A DNA stretch of 64,000 nt from Arabidopsis thaliana (Eukaryota; Streptophyta; Magnoliopsida; Brassicales; Brassicaceae). The translations under genes and the position numbers were made by a program. The first letter of the stretch is position 1. Each line of letters begins with the position of its first letter. Below the pieces are notes generated by a model. That model ran no database searches. It saw only the letters and a list, made by a program, of their open reading frames with translations, and had not been told where the DNA came from. Shown here in pieces: positions 26,000-36,542 of this stretch. Location: positions 5,828,001-5,892,000 of the forward strand of contig NC_003076.8 in the NCBI RefSeq assembly GCF_000001735.4, in the 5' to 3' direction.

Positions 26000-26719
26000 C
26001 GCTGATGATTTGAAACGCACCAAATGTACCAAAAACACTCAAAGTAGAAGAGGTTGTTGTTAATACATGTGTGGGGAGTAGCTAATCATTTATCTTCAAT
26101 AATATTTGTGGTAATGTAAATATGAAGTCATATATGATATATGGATTATCTTCACAAAGAAAACGAAGTTCCATTTTCTGTCCTTAGTAGTTGACAACCC
26201 CTATCTAATTTACATATGTTATTAATTAAATTTGGATTTTTCAATACCAATGTCATTAATATCTTATTTTATAATTGATAAGATCACATGCGTGTCAAAA
26301 TAATGCTGTAATTATAATTACAATTTTTTTGTGGATTCAACACATATATCATAAAATGTTTGAGAACATAAGTTTAATAAAATTAAGATTTCCTTGAAAG
26401 AATTAAAAGTTTTCTTTATGATAATATATAATGGAAAGAAGTACATAACTAAAAAATATTCTTTAAATTATCACTTTTGAGGTTTTGTTTTTAAAAAGGT
26501 ACTACTAACTATCTAAACTTTAAAATGATAATTAAAAAGTTTTGGCAATTGTAAAAAAAAAAATTAAATAAAATACGATAGTATTAAAATACAACATATC
26601 AAATTTTTATACAATAAAACTTAGAGTTAGAGACGACCTCTAATGAGTTTATTATTTTAAAACTCTAAAATCATATATTATTATATTATATCATATATAT
26701 ATATATATATTAATTTATG

Positions 26720-26753
<34 letters not shown>

Positions 26754-27485
26754 TAATAATAATAATAATAATAATAGGATCATATATTTACATTAAAGTT
26801 CTGAAAATTTCTTGTTTTATTATTTTATCGAATTTTGCCAATTTATTGGTTTGTTCGATTTAATCCCTTATAATTCATCATTTAACAATATCATCTTTTG
26901 ATAGAGACAAATGAATATCTTTCAGTCCTATTTCTCTAAAATCATATATTATAATATTATATCAATTATATATATGTATATATATTTATATAAATTAATT
27001 TATGATAATAATAATGATATGATCATATATTTACATAAATTAGATACAATACGGTATTAATCCCTTATGATGAGAGAACGCTATGACGAAAAAAGGTTTT
27101 CCAAAAGTGAGACCAGAAGAAAGTGAATACAATTTATGAATAGTTGCACTACCACAATCAAGATTGTTTTCATCGTCGTGACGTAGGCAATTACTTTGGT
27201 GCATGATTTGAACATTTTCTTTGGAGGAGGAATCTTCATCTTTAGTTTCTTCGATTTCGAGAGAGAGAATAGAAGATTAAAGTCTCGGAGAAAAATGATG
27301 TGTTTGCGCAATTGGGGAAAAACAATTTGAGAAAAATTAGTAAATAACATTCTTTTAAATGCGAAGTTATTACATGTGTGTCATCCACCAGATTTACGGT
27401 ATTTTTTTATCCACTTTTTATTTTTAAATGGGATATTTTAATAAATTTTTCAATAAAATATTAAATTAAAATAAGTTTATTTTAC
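26000..27485. other. Spacer between AAA genes, repeat-rich
   Basis: About 1.5 kb of AT-rich DNA. It contains the duplicated segment at 26661-27038, listed separately, and no supportable coding region. The open frame at 27081-27350 (minus) is not recognised. Confidence 0.55.
26661..27038. repeat. Local duplication carrying TA and TAA microsatellites
   Basis: Unit A (26661-26795) and unit B (about 26931-27038) share ctctaaaatcatatatta, a TA-rich stretch, ttaatttatgataataat and gatcatatatttaca in the same order. Unit A has an expanded (AAT)n tract at about 26720-26775; unit B has only a few repeats. This suggests one duplication followed by microsatellite growth in one copy. Confidence 0.65.
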
Positions 27486-28050
27486 GGACCGACAGGAAAG
27501 ACAAGTTTGGTTATGATCATGCCTTGAAAAACTATTGCTCACTATCAACGGTTCTGTCTTGGTGATTGAAGACATAGACAGAACAGACATGGAGGAACTG
27601 AAGTAATCTATTATATCTTTGAATGGCTCCCTCTTATTTTTACTTATTTGTAGTATTCCACTATTGTAGCGATTAATGATATCAGGAGACGAGATTATCT
27701 CTGGCTGGAGTTCTAAACTGTATTGATGGTATATGATCATCTTGTGGTGAAGAAAGGATCATAATCTTCATCACAAATAACAAGGATGATATAGATGATT
27801 CTCTCCTTAGACCTTGATGTATGGATCTCCATATATATTCACATGGGACATTGCTGTTTTGATGGATTATTCATAATGTTGGCGTATACCTACTTAGGCC
27901 TCTTTCATGACAATGATGCCCCACACCTGTCTCTACCCGGACCTCGAAGGCTTGGTGAGGAAGAATTTAATATCAAATAAAATTGATGAAGTTGACAAAG
28001 ACTTGTGACTAATGTACTTGAAGCAAGTTTTAGAAAGTTGTGCTGATTTT
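27486..28050 (+). pseudogene. Inverted relic of an AAA-ATPase gene
   Basis: On the plus strand, opposite to the other cluster members, decayed pieces of the family occur in order. First is a P-loop remnant GPTGKTSLV (27486-27512), then NGSVLVIEDID (27546-27579). After an intron-like gap comes AGVLNCIDG (about 27704-27730). Then follow SSCGEERIIIFITNNKDD and MGHCCFD (about 27841-27862), and a lid remnant IDEVDKDL (about 27980-28003). Stops and deletions break it; the segment between Walker A and B is lost. The NGSVLV signature matches the relic at 23505-23640 rather than the intact genes. Confidence 0.78.
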
Positions 28051-28234
28051 CCACAAACATCGATTTGTTGTTTACTAAAAACTTAAGAAAGTTATGTCAT
28101 ACTAACTTTGTCTTGTCGCCATTTAATAAAATTAGATTATTCAAAATTTTCATGTGTAAAACAAATCTTCATCAGGTCTCCTCAATGTCGAGTGATTATC
28201 TTCCTTTACCTCTTCAATTTCCTTCATCATCTTC

Positions 28235-29934
28235 CTACATTTCGTCCCCCAGACCTCTTCTTATTCCTCTTGCTCTATGGAACCCTGGCAGAACCATCAC
28301 CAACCTCGATCTCGGGAGCCATTCGGGCATCACATTAGCATATTCGCTAGCAACTAGTTCCTCCTTGTCCTCAACTTGAGCCGGAGTCAACACTGCTAAT
28401 TCAGCGTCAGCTATTGCCTCCTCTCCCTCTTTCAGTTTCTTCATCTTAGATTCATCATCACACTTCTTTGGCTCTAACCTCTTCCTCTTGAGAACCTTAA
28501 CCAAACCCTCAAGCGCCGCATCAGCATCTTCATCCTTCATTAGTTCCTCAGCGACTTGAGCCGGAGTCAACACGTGTCCATCAATCAAATGCTTTATATC
28601 CGGACAGAGAGGGTGAGTATCATCATTTTCGTCAGACAGGCCTAAATAGTTAGACGCCAATGTCTTAAATCCCTGAAAACTACAATGTCCCATGTAAATG
28701 TGCATATCCATACGGCCTGGTCTGAGCAATGCCGGATCCAGCTTCTCCTTGTTGTTAGTCGTAAATATTATAATACGTTCGTTTCCACAACTTGACCATA
28801 ACCCATCAATGCAATTTAAAAGTCCTGATAACGTCAATGGTTTTGATACCTATTCACATAAAAAAATGTTTAAGATCGGCTCATGTATTGTTTGTACGAA
28901 AAATAATGATATAAAACTCAAAACTAAATCCATCGTGGAGACCAAACCTGGACAGCACCTAGCGGTTGGCTCGTTTCGGTTGGAGGTTGCAACCTTGTAG
29001 GCAAATCCACGGAGCAGTCTATATCTTCTATAAGAAGAATCGAGCTGTTATTAGTGGCAAGAAGCAAGCTTCGTAGATGGGCGTCTCCCTGAACGCTTGC
29101 GAGCTGGAGATCATAGATATCAAACTTGAGGTAGTTAGCCATAGCTGCCACTAGACTAGACTTCCCAGTCCCTGGTGGACCGTACAACAAGTAACCCCTC
29201 TTCCAAGCTTTCCCAACTCTTTTGTAGAAATCTTTTCTTCCGACGAACCGATCAAGATCTTCAATCATAGAACGCTTGAGATCGTCGTTCATAGCCATCG
29301 TGTCGAATGTTGAAGGGTGCTTGAAGTTCACGGATTGCCATGTTTGAGCCATGTGCGAGTAGCAATGCATTTTTAGGATTCTACGCTTGTTGTTGACTTC
29401 CTTTGCCTTGCTCTCCACGTAGGGTATATAGGAGTTCACGACCAAGTCTCTGTGTTTCTTGTCGAAGCTCAGCTCCAAAGATTCTCGTTGAATGTTTCCC
29501 TGATAGCTTTGTCCATACTCTTCAACCATAGTATTATTCTTGTTTCTAGCAAGAAACCTCCACTTGAGCTTAATGCCATTGTAGACATCGGAGACAACCT
29601 CTCCATCGCTAAGGTATAACTTGACTTTCTTCTCCGCAGGGTCTCTAGCCATAATTAGCCTGACAGAATTTGGACTTATCTTGGTGGAGAGATAAGCCTG
29701 AGCAGCTGCGTAAAGCTCGTCGGGAATATACATCGAGGACATTTGATCGATGGTAAGCGTGAGAGTCGATGAACGAGAGCCAGCGAAGGACTTGAGATAA
29801 GAGAAAACGAAGTTTTGAACTGGACGTGGAATAATTGTGTTAATCATTGGCTTGATTATCATGACGTATCCCATCATTGATGCGTAAGTAGAGAACATAG
29901 ATGCAGGAGAAGGGATATCTCTAGAGAACACCAT
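28235..29934 (-). CDS. BCS1-type AAA-ATPase with extended tail (AT5G17740)
   Basis: Second intact cluster member. Exons on the minus strand: 29934-28948 and 28849-28235, phase 0; 1602 bp, 533 aa. ATG at 29934 (MVFSRDIPSP). An N-terminal membrane segment and AAA-associated domain precede Walker [10 protein letters not shown], Walker B SILLIEDIDCSVDL and, in exon 2, [14 protein letters not shown] and [18 protein letters not shown]. The lid motif [19 protein letters not shown] is repeated in degraded form (AVLTPAQVEDKEELV) about 60 residues later. At DNA level the word acttgagccggagtcaacac occurs at 28374-28393 and 28554-28573, so the long tail arose by a duplication of about 180 bp. Function is presumed as for the family: ATP-driven remodelling at an organelle membrane. 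Confidence 0.92.
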
Positions 29935-30448
29935 CGTTTTTGAGATTAGGTTTGGTCGCTCCTTTTCAAAGCTGTTGCGTCTGAGGCTTTAGGTTAAACT
30001 AAATTTTATTTATGTAGACAATTAAACGTATTGAGATTAGGGTTTGGTGTCTCTTTTTCAATGTTGTTGCGTCGGATCAGGGCTTTTACTTCTTCTTTTT
30101 TTCGGTAATTATCAGGGCTTTTAGTTAAAATTTATTTTATTTATATAGTTGTCCTTTTATTTCAAATTCTTTTCTTTTTCTGGTTAAGTAGTTTATTTTC
30201 CCTTGCGATAAAAGAAATAATATTTCCTTTTTATATACGGTAAAATCTCTATAATTAAATTATATTCTGGTATATATCTATTTGCAGTTGTAAATCTCTG
30301 ACTATTTAAAATATATTATTTAATTACCAAAAAAAATATTATTTATTATAGTAGTGTAATTGAAAAAATACAAATTGAAACATAACCTTAAATATGAAGT
30401 AGAAAAAACATGTGAAGTAAAACCAAAGCTAGAACTCAAAAACTAAAA
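29935..30448. other. Promoter spacer of AT5G17740
   Basis: AT-rich, with two related stretches (gattagggtttggt-like at about 29943 and 30035) and the tail-only scar at 30076-30123. The segment around 30240-30265 (taaaatctctataattaa) resembles the transposon-end motif near 13890-13915. Confidence 0.5.
30076..30123 (-). mobile_element. Tail-only retroposition scar
   Basis: The 13-mer atcagggctttta at 30076-30088 and 30111-30123 flanks 22 bp that read aattaccg followed by an A-rich tail on the minus strand. This is a typical TSD plus tail with nothing else left. Confidence 0.6.
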
Positions 30449-32041
30449 CTAGAAAAACGATGTGAAGTACCAAATCTTATCGAAACCCCCATTTGTAAGA
30501 TTCTCAAGTGAAAACATAGATTGTTCATGTCTCCTCAGTGTTGGATATTCTCTTATCTTCATCTTCTTAGATTCATCATCACAATTCTCCGACTCTGACC
30601 TCTTTCTTTTGAGAACCTTAACCAAACCCTCAAGCGCCATATCAGCATCTTCATTTTTCATTAGTTCCTCGGCGACTTGAGCCGGAGTCAACACTTATCC
30701 ATCAATCAAACGTTTGATGTCCGGGTAGAGACGGTGAGGGTCATCACTGTCGTGAGGCATGCCTAAGTAGTTAGATGCCAATATTTTAAATCCCTCAAAA
30801 CTGCAATGTCCCAAGTAAATGTGCATATCCATACAGCCTGGTCTGAGCAATGCGGGATCGAGCACCTCCTTGTTATTAGTCGTGAATATTACTATGCGTT
30901 CATCTCCGCAACTAGACCATAACCCATCAATGCAGTTTAAAAGTCCTGATAATGTCAATGGTGTTGATCCCTATTCATACAAAACTTGTTTAGGATCCAT
31001 GTACACAAAACAAATTAGATAACATTAAACCATTGTGAAGACCAAACCTTGGGAGCACCAAGGGTCGTGGTTGCAGGTTGCAACCTTGTAGGCAAATCCA
31101 CGGAACAATCTATATCTTCTACAAGAAGAATCGAGCTGTTATTAGTGGCGAGAAGCAAGCTTCGTAGTTGGGCGTCTCCCTGAACGTTTGCGAGCTGGAG
31201 ATCATAGATATCAAACTTGAGGTAGTTAGCCATAGCTGCCACTAGACTAGACTTCCCGGTCCCTGGTGGCCCGTACAAAAAGTAACTCCTCTTCCAAGCT
31301 TTTCCAACTCTCTTGTAGTAATCTTTTCTTTTGATGAACCGATCAAGATCTTCCATAACAGAACTCTTGAGTTTAGGCGTCATAGCCATTGTGTGGAATG
31401 TCGAAGGGTGCTCGAATTTGACAGATTGCCACCTAAGTGTATAGCTAGAGTAGGAGTGCATCTTGATGATTCTCCTCTCTTCCTTGATCACCTTTGCTTT
31501 CCTCTCCACGTAAGCTATATAGGATTTCACCACCAAGTCTTTGTGTTTCTTGTCGAAGCTTAGCTCGAAGCATTGCCAATTGACGATCGCTTCCTCTGTC
31601 TCTTCACCTACAACCGTGGTTTTCTTGTTTCTGCCTTCTAAATACCGCCACTTGAGCTCAATGCCTTTATAGACATCGGAGACAACCTCTCCTTGGCTGA
31701 GGTGTAAGTTGACGTTCTTATTGTTAGGGTCTCTAGTCATCCTTAGCTTCGATGCATCGGGGCTTATCTTGCTTGAGAGATAAGCTTGAGCTGACAAAAA
31801 GAGCTCGTTTTTTCTTGGAAATCCCGTTCCTATCAGTCCCGTTGATCATGTCATTGATCACAAGCGTGAGAGTCGATGAACGAGAGCCGACGAAAGACTT
31901 GATGTAAGAGAAAACGAAGTTCTGTATCGGTCGTGGAATTATCGTGTGAATCATTGGTTTGATCATCATGATGTATCCCGCTAGTGACGCATAGGTAGAG
32001 AACATTGTTGCAGGAGAAGGGAGATCTTTAGAGAACACCAT
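30449..32041 (-). pseudogene. BCS1-type AAA-ATPase, recently disabled (AT5G17750)
   Basis: Closest in sequence to AT5G17740. It starts at the ATG at 32041 ([10 protein letters not shown]) and keeps the whole AAA core: Walker [10 protein letters not shown], Walker B SILLVEDIDCSVDL, donor after 31048 and acceptor before 30970. Two lesions are visible. First, the run of six T at 31808-31813 holds one base too many: removing one restores NELFLSAQAYL, homologous to the neighbours, while as written the frame runs into a stop. Second, in exon 2 the codon after RLIDG is TAA (stop at 30695) where the sister has CAC; the lost lid and tail remain readable down to 30449. Annotations may bridge the shift with a short artificial intron or a later start and call a protein of about 390 aa. 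A truncated product is possible, but a normal ATPase is not. Confidence 0.78.
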
Positions 32042-32089
32042 TGTTTTCGACTTTTAGGGTTTGGTTTCTCTTTTGGTAAATTGGGTTTA

Positions 32090-32098
32090 TTATATAGA
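32090..32098 (-). promoter_or_regulatory. TATA box of the AT5G17750 pseudogene
   Basis: On the minus strand CTATATAATA lies about 50-57 bp before the ATG at 32041. The promoter element appears intact although the coding region is damaged. Confidence 0.5.
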
Positions 32099-32590
32099 GA
32101 TTTGTATTGGGAGATAATTCTCTCTCTTTATTCATCTTTTTCATCATTTGGGCCACAAAGGCCAGCCCATTAGGCTAATAACGCAAAGTACGTATCAAGC
32201 TATTACGCAGTTTGGGATATTCATTACCACATAAATAAAAGAAGATATCAACACTTAAAGATTTTACTCTTCTCAAAAGTCTCTGTAACAAGGCAAGAGA
32301 CTCTCCACTCTATATGCTTTATTTTTTCTTTGGTTCTTCCTTTATATAGGTAGAGTATAACATACTTGGTAGTTGGTAATGTACCTCCAAAGACTATCTC
32401 AATATATAGTTTCTTACTTTAAGGAAAAATAAAGTTCCATATCTCTTAATGGGTCTTACAATGGTTCACAACCCTAGAAAATAAACATACAAGAAATTTC
32501 TTTTAAAAAACACTTAAAGAGTTGTAATTAGCCTCTTATACGTCTATTTTTGTTTGCTTCCTCATAATCTTATTTGAACTAATTAATGGA

Positions 32591-34301
32591 TTATGTCCAA
32601 AACAATACAAGCTTCTTAAATCTTTTGCTGTTCTTCCTCGGAGAACCCTCAGTATCACTCTTTAGTCTCATCTCCTCCATCTCCAGTCTACTCTCTTTCT
32701 GCTTCATCATCACCGGATTCGATTCCTTAGATTTTAGCCTCATTTTCTCTAAAACATTCACCAAACCCTCTAGCGCCACGTCAGCATCCTCACTCTTCAT
32801 CAGCTCCTCTGCTACTTGTGCCGGCGTCATTACTTCCCCGTCAATCAAACGCTCAATCTCCGGAAATAGACGGTGTGGCATCGCAGCATCACTCAAACCC
32901 AAGTAGTTAGAAGCTAAAGTCTTGAATCCTTGAAAAGAGCAATGTCCCATGTAAATGTGCATATCCATACGTCCTGGTCTAAGCAATGCCGGGTCAAGCC
33001 TATCTTTATGGTTTGTTGTGAATATTATAATCCGCTCGTCTCCACAGCTTGACCATAGTCCGTCTATGAAATTCAGCAGCCCCGATAACGTCAATGGTCC
33101 CTAAACACACATTTTCATAGAAAACAAAAAAAAATACAATTTTAAATATACTAAAATTCTCTATACTAATCAGAGTCAGTCTTGTTACACTAAATTAAAA
33201 TTTGGTTGATACGGATTTTGGTTTGGTTCGATTTGGTAAATTTGGTTCAATTGGCCAATCCTAAACCAAAACCAATCATAGTAGAAATCTAACCTGAGAC
33301 TCGCCACGGTTCTTGCCTTCAACAGGCTGCTCAATTCTGTTGGGTAAATCCACTGCACAATCGATATCTTCTATGACAAGAATCGACCGGTTACGTGTAG
33401 CTAGTAAGAGCCTCCTTAGATCAGAGTCACGCATCACACTCGCAAGCTGAAGATCATAAACATCAAACTTGAGGTAATTAGCCATGGCTGCAACAAGACT
33501 AGACTTCCCCGTACCCGGTGGACCGTACAACAAGTAACCCCTCTTCCAAGCTTTCCCTACTCTCTTGTAAAACTCTTTCCTTCTTATGAACCGATCAAGA
33601 TCCTCGATGACGTCACGTTTGAGATCATCTTCCATAGCCATTGTCTCAAAGGTCGAAGGGTGTTCAAGAATAACTGATTCCCATCTAAGACTGTTGAGAG
33701 AATGCAGCATCAAGATTCTTCTCTCGTCTCTTATCTCTTTAGCTTTACTCTCGATGTAAGGCACATAAGAGTTCAATATCAAATCTTTATGTTTCTTGTC
33801 GAAACTCAGCTCGAAGTACTCGCTTTTACCGTCATCGTCCATACCACCTCTTCTTCCTCCTCCTCCTCCTCTTCCTCCTACTCCTCCGCCGCCTCCTTTC
33901 TTGTCTCCACCGTCAGTAACAAACCTCCATACTAGCTGCACATCTTCGTACACATCGTTGACGATTTCTCCGTCGCTGAGATACAAGTTGACATGTTTAT
34001 CCTTATGGCCTTTACTTATTCTGAGCCTGACTGCATCAGGACTGATCTTGGTGGAGAGATAAGTCTGAGCAGCTCGGTAGATCTCGTTGTTCATACCCAT
34101 GTTGTCGTCATCGATGGTTAGCGTCAAAGTGGAGGAAGAAGAACGGAAGAAGAGAGACCGGAGAGTCCTGTAGATGAAATCTTGGAGGGGAGCTGGGATT
34201 AGCTCGTGAGCCATTGATCTTATCATCATCATGTAACCCGCCATTGATGCGTAAGCTGTGAAAACCGAAGTAGGTGAAGGAAGATCCTTAGAGAAAAACA
34301 T
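32591..34301 (-). CDS. BCS1-type AAA-ATPase with Gly-rich insertion (AT5G17760)
   Basis: Most upstream intact member. Exons on the minus strand: 34301-33294 and 33100-32591, phase 0; 1518 bp, 505 aa. ATG at 34301 ([10 protein letters not shown]). It has the N-terminal membrane segment and AAA-associated domain, Walker [10 protein letters not shown], Walker [15 protein letters not shown], the exon 2 core [32 protein letters not shown] and the lid [11 protein letters not shown]. It differs from the cluster by an inserted Gly/Arg run at about residues 140-158, encoded by CCT/CTC repeats at about 33840-33905, inside the AAA-associated domain. The C-terminal tail is basic (RKNSKRFKK). It has the strongest promoter-like upstream region of the cluster. 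Confidence 0.93.
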
Positions 34302-34381
34302 CGTAATATCTCTCTGTTTTTGCTCTGTTTTCTCACTGTGTTATATGTAGATGGAGAGAGTGAAAGTGAGAGGTGAAAGAG

Positions 34382-34389
34382 ATATATAA
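34382..34389 (-). promoter_or_regulatory. TATA box of AT5G17760
   Basis: The minus strand reads CTTTATATATCTC about 85 bp upstream of the ATG at 34301, followed by a CT-rich leader. Confidence 0.55.
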
Positions 34390-36542
34390 AGAAGAAGAGA
34401 AGAACCTTAAGGAAGAAGGTTTCATTTGGGGTTAGAAGACATTATTAGTCACACAATGTCTTAATACAATCTTTTGTTGTCTTTATTCAATGGATGTGTT
34501 TGTTTTTTCCACAATATTATTAGAAAAATCTGAGAATTGGAAAAGAAATAATAGAAAAAGTAAGAAAGAAGACAAAAGAAACTCATGGAAAATTTCCACG
34601 TCTCTTTCCACGAAGAGCATGTCCATTCATTTTCCATTTTTATCTAATATGAACAGTCTTATTTAATAGTTATTGCTTGACCAATGAAGACTCGAAAAAC
34701 ATTCATGTTTCCAACTTTTATATTATGCAGTTGTTGTGTGGCAATTTTGTTGTTTTGTTCTCTTCGTCTTGATAACGTTGTAGAGATACTAACCCATTAT
34801 TTAACCATTTGGATCAGTGACGTTTTTAGATACAAGATTTTATTTTAACTATGGTATTACTTGAAACGTTTATTGCTTGACAGAAAAAACAAATGGTTTT
34901 TGGATTATGTTTGTTGAAGTGGGAGATGACTTGTACAATACACACTTAACGTAAATAGCCATTATATATACTCAAAACTAGTTTTGCTTTTCTGAAACTC
35001 GATTACCAAAAGAACCCAAAATATTATTGTCTTTTAAATCATGTCCACAAGAACAGAACCTATTACACTGACACTATTGTCTACAAAACCAAATTTGGAA
35101 GTTTTAGTAGATGTGTTAATGTAAGTAAGTTCGGGTGTTACAGTCACTATTTATGGTTAGAAAATAACTTTTAACTTTGGTATATCTATGAGATATTTGA
35201 TGATTGACCATAAAAGACCAAAAGCAAAAAGATTCCGCTAGATTGTCGCGATGTGGCATGTGGGGGCTGAGGCAATTGCGTGTTGTGATTCAACAAGTGT
35301 AGAAATGTGAAAAAGGAGAAAGTACGTGTCAGAAGATCATTCGATGATTCGACTCATTAACCAAGAAAATAAGTGTACTATGAGTCATGGATTCATCGTT
35401 TCGTTCATTTTGGACCCTGGCGTTATTTTAAATCAAAATGCTTTGCTTTAAACAAATATTGAAACCACTCAAACTCGCATCGTTCACCAATACTTCAAAA
35501 CTGAATTTAACAATACATTTTAATCCAAATATAAAATACGTAGGTAAGTTTTTTGTTTCTTAGTCAAAAAAACGTCTTAATCTTAAAAGCTGAAATGGAA
35601 CTCTTTTTTTTCTTTTCTTAATGATCAGTTGAATTCATCTTCTCATTTTCGAACTGCTTAACAAAAAATCGAGGAACCAATAGTACAAGATCTTCGAATT
35701 AATAATCTTGAATCTTATCCGATTACAATTTTGAAAATGCTGGAACTTACAATATTTTTAGTTAGTTGAAGGACGGAATATACGGTTCCATAGTTTTGAA
35801 CGAACATTATTAAACATTTTTTTGTTTGTCTTTTGACGGTTATATAGATTATTTAATTATTTCCTCGTTAACTTTTTCATTATGTACATTTTTCAAATAT
35901 ATATATATATATATATATTTGCATTTTTTTACTAGTATCTCATTTCACAACGTCAGTATGAATATGATGGTCAAGGAAAGCACTTTATAAAGATGAGGAT
36001 AGAAAATAGAGGAAACAAACTTTTACTTCTGCATGTATAATACTAAAGTTGCCAAATTCATAAAAATATTAACCAAAACATCAGAAAGCATTTTTTTATG
36101 ATTAAACAAAAAAGAAATTGGAAAAGAGCAAGCCGACTTAAAAAAAGCTGTCTTAGAAAATTATAAATTTGTTAATCAATCTACCAATAATATTATATTT
36201 TCAATCATCCTTTTCAGTTTTGCTTTTAAAAAGTGGATTGATGATGATTCACGTATAGACTAGTAGCCAAAAATTGATAGCAACATACCAAAACACATAG
36301 GGTAGGTCATGTCAGTATGTCGCCACTCACTATCAAGCATCAAAGTGTTTGCACCAAACCGGTATAGGTGAACCAAAATGTCTAACCAATTCGTAAACCA
36401 ATCAATGGAAACTTTCAAGTGGGCTAACAAACACACAACAGAAATACAACTCTCACTCAGTTAAGACACAACTCTCGTAGTTGGGATTGTAACTAAATTA
36501 TTATGAGTTCCGTTTCAGAGCAACCAAAAGAAGATATTCAGA
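34390..36542. other. Upstream region of AT5G17760 and 3' flank of CBR1
   Basis: About 2.1 kb, AT-rich, with a (TA)n tract near 35900-35920 and no coding signal. The last 100 bases would be the CBR1 3' UTR. Confidence 0.55.
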
